64,000 nt of DNA from Homalodisca vitripennis (lineage: Eukaryota > Arthropoda > Insecta > Hemiptera > Cicadellidae): NCBI RefSeq assembly GCF_021130785.1, contig NC_060213.1, positions 66,817,001 through 66,881,000 of the forward strand. The letters run 5' to 3'. Each line of letters opens with the position of its first letter. Positions within the stretch are counted from its first letter, which is position 1. The position numbers and the translations under genes are program-made. This document shows, piece after piece, positions 41,233 to 49,065 of the stretch. A model generated the notes under the pieces. It did no database searches, was not told the origin of the DNA, and saw nothing but the letters and a program-made list of their open reading frames with translations.

Positions 41233-41827
41233 TTCGTGGTTTGTTAGAGGTTTTATCGGTATCGAGATTGTTGTTTTTTTTTTTACAACACCTCTTCCTT
41301 TTCCTCACCCCACCACCACCTCCCCTCTTTGGGTAAGGTTTCAGGTAGAGACCTCGCCCTTTTGACTTACCCCTCCCTCGCTTTGTCTTTGTTTTTTTCT
41401 TTCTCCCACCCCCAAACGCTGTTTTAGCTTTCATGGCCGCAGTCACTGCTAAGGCCGCAGCCTTTTCTCCTACACTAGCGTCTCCTGATTTCACCCTTTG
41501 CCAAGCTCTTCTGGCCAATTCTTTGTCGGCCTCTCGCCGGTGTTCCAAATCCGTATATTTCGAGTACGCTATATCGTGGATTCTACAGAATTCGTCCAAC
41601 TTATTAATACCCTTATCGCCACGTGCAAGTCTCTCAGACAACCTGGTGCCTGGCCCACAGTACCGAAAACCCCCGGGGAGGTGTAACTCAACTGGTAAAG
41701 TGTCAACAGCACGATTTATTATGGTGCCTACAGCGGGCAGTGCGTTTCTCAGCGCGCTGGTCACTATACCTCTGCCCCGCTTGACAGCTCGTTTCACTCT
41801 GTTTGATTTACGCTTGTGATTCGCCAT
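41108..41827 (-). CDS. Phospholipase A2-domain protein (parvovirus VP1-like)
   Basis: The frame runs 239 codons, but only about 180 look authentic. Residues 1-25 are basic. Residues 50-95 hold the phospholipase A2 core: calcium loop YCGPGT (56-61) and catalytic CRIHDIAY with the His-Asp pair at 84-85. An Ala-rich helix and a Lys/Arg/Gly-rich tail follow up to the A11 run at 41274-41284; beyond it this frame is the protease N-terminus read out of phase. In parvoviruses and adintoviruses this domain is carried by the particle and breaches the endosomal membrane. The start ATG lies inside a TATA-like sequence (41825-41836), so it may be read from the transcript of the upstream metalloproteinase gene. 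Confidence 0.85.
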   Translation of the reverse strand: MANHKRKSNRVKRAVKRGRGIVTSALRNALPAVGTIINRAVDTLPVELHLPGGFRYCGPGTRLSERLARGDKGINKLDEFCRIHDIAYSKYTDLEHRREADKELARRAWQRVKSGDASVGEKAAALAVTAAMKAKTAFGGGRKKKTKTKRGRGKSKGRGLYLKPYPKRGGGGGVRKRKRCCKKKNNNLDTDKTSNKPRIDPLREVTRYSELSRCIHEGHTAQDPAAVRVGHSKSGQFTR

Positions 41828-43367
41828 TTATATACCGTATCACTTTATACAACTGTTTGAGTAGCGATTCACGCACACAAGTAATCTGCAGTACGTCGAA
41901 GATGTCCGCCTCGGATTTCGTGACAGTACCGGTAAACTCGTCAAACTCCAGCACGTAACTGTCTGTTATAAAGTAAATACGACCGTTTATATACCTGAAT
42001 CCACCCTTTATAGATCCTGGAACACCTGGGAGTACGCTTGAGGTCATCCCTAACATGGTGCCTGTGAGGGTGCATTCGTTCAACTCTACGACAAACTTGT
42101 CATCGACAAAGAAGTAGGTCTTACCCATATTACTGTTTAACGCTGCATTGACTTTCTTAATTCTGTTATGTACGATTCTGCTAATGGGTCTTTGATTGGA
42201 CAGTCTAAGTGACGGGTAATCTATAACGTATAAAGTCCTGTCCACAATCATGACTACGTCTCCGTCCGGTCTCTGGTACACGGCTGAGACATTATTAAAG
42301 TTCGACGGTAAGAACGTCAACCACTCTGTAATTATCAGAGGATTGGTAAACTCTTCACGCGTTCTATGGGCTTCGTTCAGGCTGAGTATCCAAACGTATT
42401 TACCGTAAAACGCGTACAGTCTGTTTCTCACTACTAAGAACGTGTTGAGTTTGTGCCGTAAATTACAAATGTCCAATTCTGTAGGTGTAGGCGTGGTAGG
42501 CCTAGTGGTAGTTGATGTTGTTGTTGTCGTAGTAGTAGTGGATGTTGTAGTGGATGTTGTAGTGGACGTGGAGGAGGAGGAGGAGGAGGAGGGGACAGGC
42601 GGTCCGTACAAAACCTGAATTGCAAGCTGATCGTCTCTGTCCAAATCAAATTCGTACAAGTTGTTGATACCCGATGGCTGGTAATAGGACGGAAACATTA
42701 CGGATCGTAACACAGACGAATGCTGAAGACCGAGAGCATGGCCTATTTCGTGGACCATCACTGTAAAGAACGAAGTCTTCTCCGGTGCGGGTATATTCAT
42801 TGTAAAGTCCCAGTCCTCTTCGAAATCAAGGTGTATATCCGATTGGTTCAGCCACGGTCGAGGGAGAAAAGCGTGGCCGAGAACACCGCCCGGACCGTCA
42901 AAATCGTAACTGCAAGTGCTTTTAAGGTAGTACGCCACGTGTTTCTTAGGGGAAATCACTACCATTATAGTGGGATTACTGTAACTTCTACGGAATTCGA
43001 GAGCAGAGTGCTTGGAGTACAAGGAAAACGCTCTCTCAACGATGTTGGCATACTGGATGCCAGAGCCAATCATGTTCCACGTGACCCGAGTTGAGTTCCA
43101 TTTAACTAATGGGTTCACGGAAAACGGGGCTATGCCTTCGTCCGAGTTACCGCATCTGGGTGTGTCCATCAGCTTCAGCGTCTCCTCGTTTTCATATCCG
43201 GTCACCTGTAGTCCGAACGTCTCCTGAAACCTCGTAATGGCGTTCTTAATATTGTTAGTCAGCGATGTTTCGTTGCTGTTGAGATAGCCGTATTTCTCCA
43301 AGTACAACAAAGTTTTATTAGCAGCTATCAGAGGAGCTACACACAGAATTAATACCGAGAACCGCAT
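41808..43367 (-). CDS. Secreted matrix metalloproteinase (M10A)
   Basis: 519 residues in MMP order: signal peptide (1-16), peptidoglycan-binding-like prodomain (about 20-68), cysteine switch PRCGNSD (70-76), catalytic domain with zinc motif HEIGHALGLQH (206-216) and Met-turn SVMFPSYY (222-229), a Ser/Thr-rich hinge (about 258-290), then a four-bladed hemopexin-like C-terminus. No furin site is obvious after the prodomain. It would be a zymogen that digests extracellular matrix once activated. A TATA box at 43414-43422 and a short leader support the start. It overlaps the phospholipase gene by 20 bp. Baculoviruses and entomopoxviruses carry MMPs; capture from an insect host is likely. All key residues are present. 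Confidence 0.95.
   Translation of the reverse strand: MRFSVLILCVAPLIAANKTLLYLEKYGYLNSNETSLTNNIKNAITRFQETFGLQVTGYENEETLKLMDTPRCGNSDEGIAPFSVNPLVKWNSTRVTWNMIGSGIQYANIVERAFSLYSKHSALEFRRSYSNPTIMVVISPKKHVAYYLKSTCSYDFDGPGGVLGHAFLPRPWLNQSDIHLDFEEDWDFTMNIPAPEKTSFFTVMVHEIGHALGLQHSSVLRSVMFPSYYQPSGINNLYEFDLDRDDQLAIQVLYGPPVPSSSSSSSTSTTTSTTTSTTTTTTTTSTTTRPTTPTPTELDICNLRHKLNTFLVVRNRLYAFYGKYVWILSLNEAHRTREEFTNPLIITEWLTFLPSNFNNVSAVYQRPDGDVVMIVDRTLYVIDYPSLRLSNQRPISRIVHNRIKKVNAALNSNMGKTYFFVDDKFVVELNECTLTGTMLGMTSSVLPGVPGSIKGGFRYINGRIYFITDSYVLEFDEFTGTVTKSEADIFDVLQITCVRESLLKQLYKVIRYINGESQA
41825..41836 (-). promoter_or_regulatory. TATA-like sequence overlapping the phospholipase start
   Basis: Minus strand GGTATATAAATG includes the ATG of the frame at 41827. 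A transcript started from it would begin downstream of that ATG. The same arrangement occurs at 45356-45366. Confidence 0.45.
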
Positions 43368-43411
43368 CTCGCCAGGTTCTAAAGTAAACTGACGGTAAAA
43401 ATGTCAACAAC

Positions 43412-44332
43412 CTACTTATATCTCGATCTCATCACCCTGCTCACCGGGTCTCTAAAGTATGGGTTGACAATGTTGAACCTGATCCACTCGTCTTTATCGG
43501 TTAAGTGTATAGCGTCCAGCGGCGGAGCCAGTAGTTTGTACATACCGTAATAGACTTCGCTCAGTACTCTCACTAGGTAATTCACGGTCACCGCGTCACT
43601 CATGTCGGTAGGATCTCTCAGATTAGTGATTTTACCGGTTTGCGCGTTCCAATCTTGCACCGCTCTGGTCATGGCGTGTTTTTGAAAGTATTTGAGATTA
43701 ACAGCTTCACCCTCGTATAGAGGCTCTTCAATCTCGCTCAGACGCTTATGTCCAAAACTCCAATGCCCGTCTTTGCCCATTTGGGGTATACGACTATCTA
43801 CATACCGTTTAGTCGTAGCGTCCTTAGGCTCGACTGGCCATCCAACGCTGCGCAGTCTGAAATTATTGAAAGTAACGGTAGAATCTCTAATACTCTTCAT
43901 AGGTGTAAGAGTATGTAGTTGTGACAGAGTGACAGCGTCATTTAATCCTTCACCATCGCTCAGGTTGATTATTCTTCTCTTTTTAGCGTCTATTATCTCA
44001 GTATCGAACGTTAATGTTCTTTTATTTAGCGTTCGCAAATTGACGGCATCCGCTTCGTTCGTAGGGTTAGCTACGTTAGGTATTCTGTTATTTCTGGCAT
44101 CGAGTTTGAGTGTCTTGAGCATAGACCGGGTCATATCCGTTTTAGTGCCATTTAATTTCTTGTCCAAGGTCTGCAGGTTTATAGCGTCTAGACTCTGCTG
44201 GGCGTCGGCCACGTTACATAACCGCTTGCCCTTGATATCGTAATCACCGTCTACCGTTATGCGAAACCCGACCCCAGGAGGGCCTCTTTTACCGGTCTCG
44301 CCACCGGTGCGACCAAACTTGTCCACGCTCAT
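43412..44332 (-). CDS. Fibre-like protein with collagen-like start
   Basis: 306 residues. The N-terminus has a short Gly-Pro-rich stretch (GGETGKRGPPGVGF), then about six degenerate repeats of 40-45 residues with the pattern (I/L)-x-N-(V/L)-x-(D/N)-P-x(4)-DA-V-x-L-x(2)-L, for example IPNVANPTNEADAVNLRTL. Such repeats form trimeric shafts in phage and adenovirus-like fibres. The C-terminal part (EVYYGMYKLLAPPLDAIHL) may form the head. It would sit at the particle vertices and bind cells. A TATA box 33 bp before the ATG (44365-44375) supports the start. The frame is intact. Confidence 0.7.
   Translation of the reverse strand: MSVDKFGRTGGETGKRGPPGVGFRITVDGDYDIKGKRLCNVADAQQSLDAINLQTLDKKLNGTKTDMTRSMLKTLKLDARNNRIPNVANPTNEADAVNLRTLNKRTLTFDTEIIDAKKRRIINLSDGEGLNDAVTLSQLHTLTPMKSIRDSTVTFNNFRLRSVGWPVEPKDATTKRYVDSRIPQMGKDGHWSFGHKRLSEIEEPLYEGEAVNLKYFQKHAMTRAVQDWNAQTGKITNLRDPTDMSDAVTVNYLVRVLSEVYYGMYKLLAPPLDAIHLTDKDEWIRFNIVNPYFRDPVSRVMRSRYK
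43414..43422 (-). promoter_or_regulatory. TATA box of the metalloproteinase gene
   Basis: Minus strand GATATAAGT, 47 bp before the ATG at 43367, with an initiator-like GTCAGTTTAC about 30 bp downstream. It lies at the very end of the fibre gene. Confidence 0.65.
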
Positions 44333-44364
44333 TTTGAAACTGTAATCTAAGAGAACATCCTTTA

Positions 44365-44375
44365 CTTTTTATACC
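44365..44375 (-). promoter_or_regulatory. TATA box of the fibre gene
   Basis: Minus strand GGTATAAAAAG, 33 bp before the ATG at 44332, overlapping the end of the preceding frame. Confidence 0.7.
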
Positions 44376-45322
44376 AATGCTCTATACCTGGAATTTCCTC
44401 TACCACGGATGAGTTTCAACTCCCTCAACTCTTCCACGATGTTTATAATTTCGTTTTTATGACCCGTATTACCCGCCTCAGCTGAACCTATTAAAACCTT
44501 TAATCTCTCACACAATTCATTCGGATCGTCGTAATACACGGGATCAGGGTTTGACATGTCCTTGAAGCCTTTGCCCGAGTAAGCTTTGGGAAATAGTTTT
44601 GAAATGACAAGTTCGTATTTTGTCGATTTGTTACGGTTTATGGTACTTTTATAATTGTAACCTCTTTTGTGAGCGTGTGTCCTGTTCAATATATCCTTGT
44701 AAGTGACCAAATCAGTTTCATCGTAATGTAACGGTGCGCGTTTAAAGACTAATTCGTACAGACCTTTCGTAGGTTTGTAGTACACATCATCTATGACTAT
44801 ACTGCCGTTACTATCGAAATTTAACACTTTGTTTCCAATCATTAGTGTGCCGTTATCATAGCGTGGTCCGTATATGGAATCAATCTTTCTTTGACTGGGA
44901 ATGTCCTTCATCAGTGACTTCATGTACTTGACTGTAAGTGCATTTTGGAATGTGTTTTCCACCCATTGTGAAGCCTCTAGTTGTCCTTTAGCGGTGGAAA
45001 GGATATCGCTTGCTTCGGGTAAAGGTGGATCACTAGTCTCCAGCACTTCGTCGTCCTGTAAGTAAGCGGGTACTCTCGGAGATGATGTTACAGCGGGAGA
45101 GAAGAGTTCCTCTTTTATCTCCTGCTGCTCTTCCTCAGGTTCGATTTTTATATTTTCGGAATTCTTGGTTTTCTTTCGCAGTTCAGACAGGAGTGGTTTG
45201 TACTGGTTTTCCAGACGTATCTCGGTAGACAGAGTCCCTTGTTTAAACTCCTTATACTTTCGCCTGATGGCCGTTCTCAACTTTGATATCTCAGCTGTAA
45301 GCTGTTTCTCGTTCCGCTCCAT
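44369..45322 (-). CDS. Conserved Polinton protein of unknown function, coiled coil plus C-terminal domain
   Basis: 317 residues if read from the Met at 45322; an upstream ATG at 45358 is part of a TATA sequence. Residues 1-70 are helical and highly charged (MERNEKQLTAEISKLRTA), a likely coiled coil. An acidic linker follows. The C-terminal half has a compact domain with DNGTLMIGNKVLNFDSNGSI, GLYELVFKRAP and NRTHAHKRGYNYKST. I associate this last pattern with uncharacterised proteins next to integrase and ATPase genes in arthropod Polintons (possibly the DUF8207 group, not checked). It probably works in particle assembly. The frame is intact. Confidence 0.6.
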   Translation of the reverse strand: MERNEKQLTAEISKLRTAIRRKYKEFKQGTLSTEIRLENQYKPLLSELRKKTKNSENIKIEPEEEQQEIKEELFSPAVTSSPRVPAYLQDDEVLETSDPPLPEASDILSTAKGQLEASQWVENTFQNALTVKYMKSLMKDIPSQRKIDSIYGPRYDNGTLMIGNKVLNFDSNGSIVIDDVYYKPTKGLYELVFKRAPLHYDETDLVTYKDILNRTHAHKRGYNYKSTINRNKSTKYELVISKLFPKAYSGKGFKDMSNPDPVYYDDPNELCERLKVLIGSAEAGNTGHKNEIINIVEELRELKLIRGRGNSRYRALV

Positions 45323-45485
45323 TTTTATCAATGATGTCACCATCTGTCCGTTTAACATTTATATACGCTTTCCTCATTTGCTCAAAAACATGTGATACAT
45401 CAATACCTCTGCACTCATCGTATCTTGAAACGAAATGAACCTTCACTCTGTCGTCAAATCTTACCTTCTTCTTGTTTGGCTCCAT
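45291..45485 (-). CDS. Short PPP1R15 (GADD34)-like PP1-binding protein
   Basis: 64 residues from the ATG at 45485. Residues 5-19 read KKKVRFDDRVKVHFV: an RVxF docking motif for protein phosphatase 1 (KVRF, 7-10) followed at the correct distance by the V-x-V-H-F segment of PPP1R15 proteins. A later FEQMRK (34-39) sits where that family has its conserved aromatic-Glu-Gln helix. Family members recruit PP1 to eIF2-alpha and keep translation running under stress; herpesvirus ICP34.5 and African swine fever virus DP71L are short viral versions. It overlaps the next gene by 32 bp. No promoter of its own was seen. Assignment by motif only. Confidence 0.7.
   Translation of the reverse strand: MEPNKKKVRFDDRVKVHFVSRYDECRGIDVSHVFEQMRKAYINVKRTDGDIIDKNGAERETAYS
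45356..45366 (-). promoter_or_regulatory. TATA box for the 44369-45322 gene
   Basis: Minus strand GTATATAAATG. It lies inside the PP1-binding gene and 34 bp before the Met at 45322. Confidence 0.6.
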
Positions 45486-45526
45486 ATTGCACACTGACCG
45501 AGTCCGTGTTGAGTTGACACTTTTAA

Positions 45527-46663
45527 CTACGGTAGTTCGACTTGTCTGAAAAACATTGCGCGTTTCTTGTGTTTTCTAAGGTAGTGTATAATGTCACCAA
45601 GTGACGCTACCGTACCCAGTTTCCTGAAGTAGACTGATCTCGGTATTTGCACTTGCGCTCGTGATCTAAATACAAACGTTCTCTTCCATCCGTCTCTCCA
45701 CTGCGGGATCTCGGCCACCGTGTACTTGTCATTCTCTACCGTCTTATCCATGTACTCTTTTAACCGAGCGATAGGGTTCCTCACCCTACCGTGTATATGG
45801 ATCAGGTATGAGTTGAGTAGCCAGAACTCACAAGGATTGGCTCCTGTAAATCTCCTCCACGCCTCAAACTGATCACGGTTTGTAATACTATACACTCCGT
45901 CCGTCAGACTTATTCCGAACATTTCACAGTACATAGGGACAGTTGGTAAGGCCACCTTTAGAAATTCTGAAGTAAAGAGGCTCTGGCACAGATTATTTAC
46001 AGCCGCAAACTCTTTGTTTCTCTCGCCTCTCGGTAGTCCACGTGGGGTCGGCCCGTACGCCACGTTATAGCTGATGTCGCTGTAGCATTTCGAGGCCAGT
46101 GCTTGTCTGTAGATTGTAACGGGTTTCCTAATAGGTATAGTTCGCTCCGTGAGAATGATGCAACGTGAGGTGTGTGGGACTTTACAAGCGTACTCCAACA
46201 TCTTTATACAGACTTGGGCAAAGTATATACCGCCGTGTGCGTTTCTCAACGGTACAAGCTTACCGAATTGGTCTGGAAACGGTCTGAATCGGGACAAGAG
46301 GTTCTGCGATTCCCGCACAGTACACTTTAACATGTCTTCGTGGTATACAACGAGTTCAAACGGTACACCTTTCTCCTGGCTCTTTTTCAAAAATTCTATC
46401 CAGATATCGCGGTTATAAAACCGTTCGCTGGACGAAATCATTAACAGAATTACAGGAGGAATGGTTGCACTGTACTGTCCTTGGCGTTTGTGTCTCCAAC
46501 ACCTTCTATTGAAAAGGAAACCGTGTGGTGGTCGTCTGCTACAGTAATTACCGCAAAATTTTTTCTTGTCCGGGTAGTACCACGTACACAGATTTGAGTT
46601 GACTTTGTGGAGTCTCTGGTCCGAGAACCCTCTGATGTCGTTATAAGTGTAGATCCTCACCAT
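45527..46663 (-). CDS. Glycosyltransferase-like protein (GT14/core-2 branching type)
   Basis: 378 residues. A Cys/His cluster at 26-57 (C26, C37, C41, C55, H58) suggests a zinc site. From residue 70 the pattern is glycosyltransferase-like: hydrophobic strand VILLMISS, WIEFLKKS, VVYHED near 106-110, then a helix (FAQVCIKMLEYA) and the strand CIILTERTIPIRKPVTIY (168-185), which matches the L-S-E-x-x-I-P block of core-2/I-branching beta-1,6-GlcNAc transferases. A downstream WRRFTGANP region also fits. It might modify fibre or host glycans. No membrane anchor is visible, so cytosolic or nuclear action cannot be excluded. Its ATG overlaps the stop of the ATPase gene (TAATG). Confidence 0.5.
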   Translation of the reverse strand: MVRIYTYNDIRGFSDQRLHKVNSNLCTWYYPDKKKFCGNYCSRRPPHGFLFNRRCWRHKRQGQYSATIPPVILLMISSSERFYNRDIWIEFLKKSQEKGVPFELVVYHEDMLKCTVRESQNLLSRFRPFPDQFGKLVPLRNAHGGIYFAQVCIKMLEYACKVPHTSRCIILTERTIPIRKPVTIYRQALASKCYSDISYNVAYGPTPRGLPRGERNKEFAAVNNLCQSLFTSEFLKVALPTVPMYCEMFGISLTDGVYSITNRDQFEAWRRFTGANPCEFWLLNSYLIHIHGRVRNPIARLKEYMDKTVENDKYTVAEIPQWRDGWKRTFVFRSRAQVQIPRSVYFRKLGTVASLGDIIHYLRKHKKRAMFFRQVELP

Positions 46664-47385
46664 TATAGATCTTGAACAAAACTGTCTATTCCTACTCGGT
46701 ACCTCCCTTTATCAATGTCATCGTCCTTGCTAATGACGATAAAACCGTGTTTGTCCTTCCACGCCATACTGCACAACTGTTTGAATTTTTCAAATCTCAT
46801 ATCGGTATTGACGTGATCACTGTAAGCGTGGTGTAGATTCATATCATCTTGTTTAAAGAGTATTATGAAATTTGCATTGTCTCTGACCAGCTGTTTCGGT
46901 ACGTGACTGTAGGTTTGACCGAGATAGAATGTATCTACGTTCTTGTGCCTCCCCATAGCAAAGTAACTGCGGATATTGCCGTGCTTTTCGCAAGCTATAT
47001 CGTCAAAAATCATCAAAGAGTTTTCCTTAGCCTCGTCCGGTTTAATGACCAGGGAGCTATCGTCGTACGCGAAATACCCTACTTCCTTCGGTATCATTTT
47101 AGCCAGTAATTGATACTTTGGTTGGTATAATGACTTTGAAAATACGTACACATTCTCGAATCGTAATCCGTTCGGATCGGTGATCAGATTGAATAACACG
47201 TTTGTTTTACCACAGTTTGAAGGACCTACAATTAAACCTCTTATCGAGTCTGGTAAAAGCGGACCGTTTTTGTTTTTGCGACTTAAACCGCTACCTATAT
47301 ACTCGTCCATGTTGTGGACGTTAAACGTCGTGGCTTGCTTTACGAGCTTCATTTTGGTAATGACGGTTCCACGGTATTGCATCAT
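46663..47385 (-). CDS. DNA-packaging ATPase (FtsK/HerA type)
   Basis: 240 residues with Walker A GPSNCGKT (54-61), Walker B LMIFDD (124-129) and a later LGQTYSHVPKQLVRDNANFI segment with the sensor-type Gln. It would pump the genome into preformed capsids. Length and motifs match Polinton ATPases. The start could be the ATG at 47385 or the adjacent one at 47382. It lies 10 bp downstream of the integrase stop and overlaps the next gene, so the three are probably co-transcribed. Confidence 0.92.
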   Translation of the reverse strand: MMQYRGTVITKMKLVKQATTFNVHNMDEYIGSGLSRKNKNGPLLPDSIRGLIVGPSNCGKTNVLFNLITDPNGLRFENVYVFSKSLYQPKYQLLAKMIPKEVGYFAYDDSSLVIKPDEAKENSLMIFDDIACEKHGNIRSYFAMGRHKNVDTFYLGQTYSHVPKQLVRDNANFIILFKQDDMNLHHAYSDHVNTDMRFEKFKQLCSMAWKDKHGFIVISKDDDIDKGRYRVGIDSFVQDL

Positions 47386-47395
47386 GTTTTATAAT

Positions 47396-48328
47396 TTACT
47401 TTCTTTTTTTAGGTTTAATAATATCTTTGGAGTTTACCCAGCTATTGTGAGTATCGTCAAAACCACGCCACCGCACCAAGACCTTGGAGCCTTTCCGCCG
47501 GAGTACTTTATCAACGAGATAGGCATTTCCTGTTGCGGTTCTTATCAGTTCCTGTTCATAGAAACTGCCTTGTAAAATATCACCTCTTATGTCTTGTAAT
47601 ATATACGTTACAGGTTTTGTAGGTTTTATCGCAAATATTGTAAATATTTCATTTGACCAGTTGGGTAGATATCCTTTTTTAAATACACCTTTGTATTTGC
47701 TAATTCTAACCTGATCGCTTACACGGAATTTGGGATTTTTTGTTTTAACCACTTTATTATGTTTATTTATGCGGGCGAGAATCTGTTTTACGTGTTTTCG
47801 TCTAACATCTTTTGGTTTCATACCGATTGTCCTGTGCACACTACTGTTGTACTCCTTGACTATGTCTGGTAAAATACTTAACCACTCGTAGCTACCGTGT
47901 GCCGTAAATCTCTCGTACATTTTTTCTTTCAGGGTTCTGTTTAGACGTTCCACAATAGAACTTTTCAAATGTGATTGGGTAGAGTAATGGTTAATGCTGT
48001 GTTTGTTTAAAAGTTTTTTAACGTGACTGTTGTACCATTCTTTACCGTGGTCCGTTTGAAAGTTTTTCATCTTGTGTTTAGACAGTATAGATTCTAGTGC
48101 ATGCACGACTTCAGCGCCGGTCTTGTTCTTTATAGGAACGGCAAACGCAAATTTTGAGAAACAGTTTAGCATCGTCAGTATATACTTGTAACCTCTGTTT
48201 ACTCTCGAGTAAGGTATCATCTCTACAAGGTCGGCTTGATACAGGTCATTAATTCCTTTCAGCGTAACCCTGCGTCTGGGGTAGTTACGCCTAGCCGGTT
48301 TGTGCAGTTCTTTCGCTATCGCGTCCAT
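47396..48328 (-). CDS. DDE integrase with C-terminal chromodomain
   Basis: 310 residues. The retrovirus-type core has Asp33 (QADLVEM), Asp93 (QTDHGKEW) and Glu127 (SSIVERLNRTL). A basic SH3-like region follows, then a chromodomain (AYLVDKVLRRKGSKVLVRWR, with W in GFDDTHNSW) at about 267-303. It would cut and join element ends, giving the 6-bp TACATG duplication seen at 33514 and 55386; the chromodomain may steer insertion to marked chromatin. A TATA box at 48361-48370 stands 33 bp before the ATG. No HHCC zinc-binding domain is visible at the N-terminus. The frame is intact. Confidence 0.95.
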   Translation of the reverse strand: MDAIAKELHKPARRNYPRRRVTLKGINDLYQADLVEMIPYSRVNRGYKYILTMLNCFSKFAFAVPIKNKTGAEVVHALESILSKHKMKNFQTDHGKEWYNSHVKKLLNKHSINHYSTQSHLKSSIVERLNRTLKEKMYERFTAHGSYEWLSILPDIVKEYNSSVHRTIGMKPKDVRRKHVKQILARINKHNKVVKTKNPKFRVSDQVRISKYKGVFKKGYLPNWSNEIFTIFAIKPTKPVTYILQDIRGDILQGSFYEQELIRTATGNAYLVDKVLRRKGSKVLVRWRGFDDTHNSWVNSKDIIKPKKRK

Positions 48329-48360
48329 TTTGTAAATGAAGAAAAAATAATCTGTATACC

Positions 48361-48370
48361 GGTATTTATA
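48361..48370 (-). promoter_or_regulatory. TATA box of the integrase gene
   Basis: Minus strand TATAAATACC, with an identical copy at 49051-49062. Both stand immediately downstream (minus strand) of a structured repeat. Confidence 0.75.
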
Positions 48371-48373
48371 TTC

Positions 48374-48520
48374 GTCTAAGTGGTGTGGTTTGGAACACCT
48401 ACATCGAACACTAGCATGCTCGATGCCCAGGTTAAACAGTATTTGATTTTGAGGACCAGTCCAGAAGTAACTGGTTGTCGCCCGGTGATCAAATACTGTC
48501 CCATCCCTTGTTGCTTAGAC
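48374..48520. ncRNA. Structured element copy A (cloverleaf-like)
   Basis: A 147-bp block closed by GTCTAAG (48374-48380) and CTTAGAC (48514-48520). Inside are GGTGT/ACACC, CATCGA (48402-48407) with TCGATG (48420-48425), and a perfect 12-bp stem ACAGTATTTGAT (48436-48447) with ATCAAATACTGT (48488-48499) enclosing CCAGT/ACTGG. Copy B is nearly identical; copy C keeps the loops but changes the stems. It covers the stop of the zinc-protein gene at 48515 and precedes the integrase TATA box. It could be an RNA structure in the 3' untranslated region or a separate transcript; the strand is not known. Confidence 0.65.
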
Positions 48521-48886
48521 AATGGAATGATCGCACATGCAACGCCCGGTCGTATAGTAAAAGAGGTGAGTTTTACACAATGCGCACTCCCATAAACTAC
48601 GCATTGTGTAAAATGTATCTTCCGTGAAGTAATACGTGGACGTCAATCCTTCTTGCCAAAGAACAGGTAAAAGGTCACGAGCACACATATGACAAAGTCT
48701 GCGTAGTCTGCGTCCGTCGTAAACTTCTTTGTATCTGACTATCAATTCAAAGCAGTATTCGCGATGTTTAGATTTAATTTCCCGACGGATGGATTCGGGG
48801 ATCTGGATATGTCGTAAGAAGTCAATACGGTGTCGGGCAATTTGCCGTAGACAAAGATCATAGAGGCTCTTTGGGTTCCACGCCAT
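48515..48886 (-). CDS. BC-box/zinc protein 1
   Basis: 123 residues. The N-terminus SLYDLCLRQI (7-16) fits the elongin BC-box consensus (S/T/P-L-x-x-x-C-x-x-x-I/V/L/A), and IQIPESIRREI (27-37) fits the following cullin-box pattern of SOCS-box proteins. The C-terminal part has CHMCARD, ECALCKTH and CMCDH, probably one or two zinc sites. Such a protein could link a target to a cullin ubiquitin ligase. It is a tandem relative of the gene at 49216-49776; each is followed by a structured repeat. Assignment by motif; the zinc region has no named family. Confidence 0.55.
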   Translation of the reverse strand: MAWNPKSLYDLCLRQIARHRIDFLRHIQIPESIRREIKSKHREYCFELIVRYKEVYDGRRLRRLCHMCARDLLPVLWQEGLTSTYYFTEDTFYTMRSLWECALCKTHLFYYTTGRCMCDHSIV

Positions 48887-49050
48887 GATTGAGAATGAAG
48901 TGCTCTCCCACTACCACCACCACTGTCTCCACGATTACTCTCCCACCACCACCGACTCCCCCACTGAGACCTCACACTTTGCACAAATATAAGTGTTTAC
49001 AGTGATATCAACACTATATACAAGTTTATACATTTTTAATCTGTATATCA

Positions 49051-49062
49051 CCGGTATTTATA
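49051..49062 (-). promoter_or_regulatory. TATA box upstream of BC-box/zinc protein 1
   Basis: Minus strand TATAAATACCGG, part of the duplicated unit that includes structured copy B. The ATG is 165 bp further on, a longer leader than elsewhere in the element. Confidence 0.6.
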
Positions 49063-49065
49063 GCC

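Noticed and set aside
42434..42649. Pro-rich minus-strand frame in the metalloproteinase gene
   Set aside because: Out-of-frame reading of the Ser/Thr-rich hinge.
48374..48520. tRNA or 5S rRNA gene
   Set aside because: The cloverleaf-like folding is suggestive, but no A/B box pair, anticodon loop or 5S consensus could be matched, so only a structured element is called.
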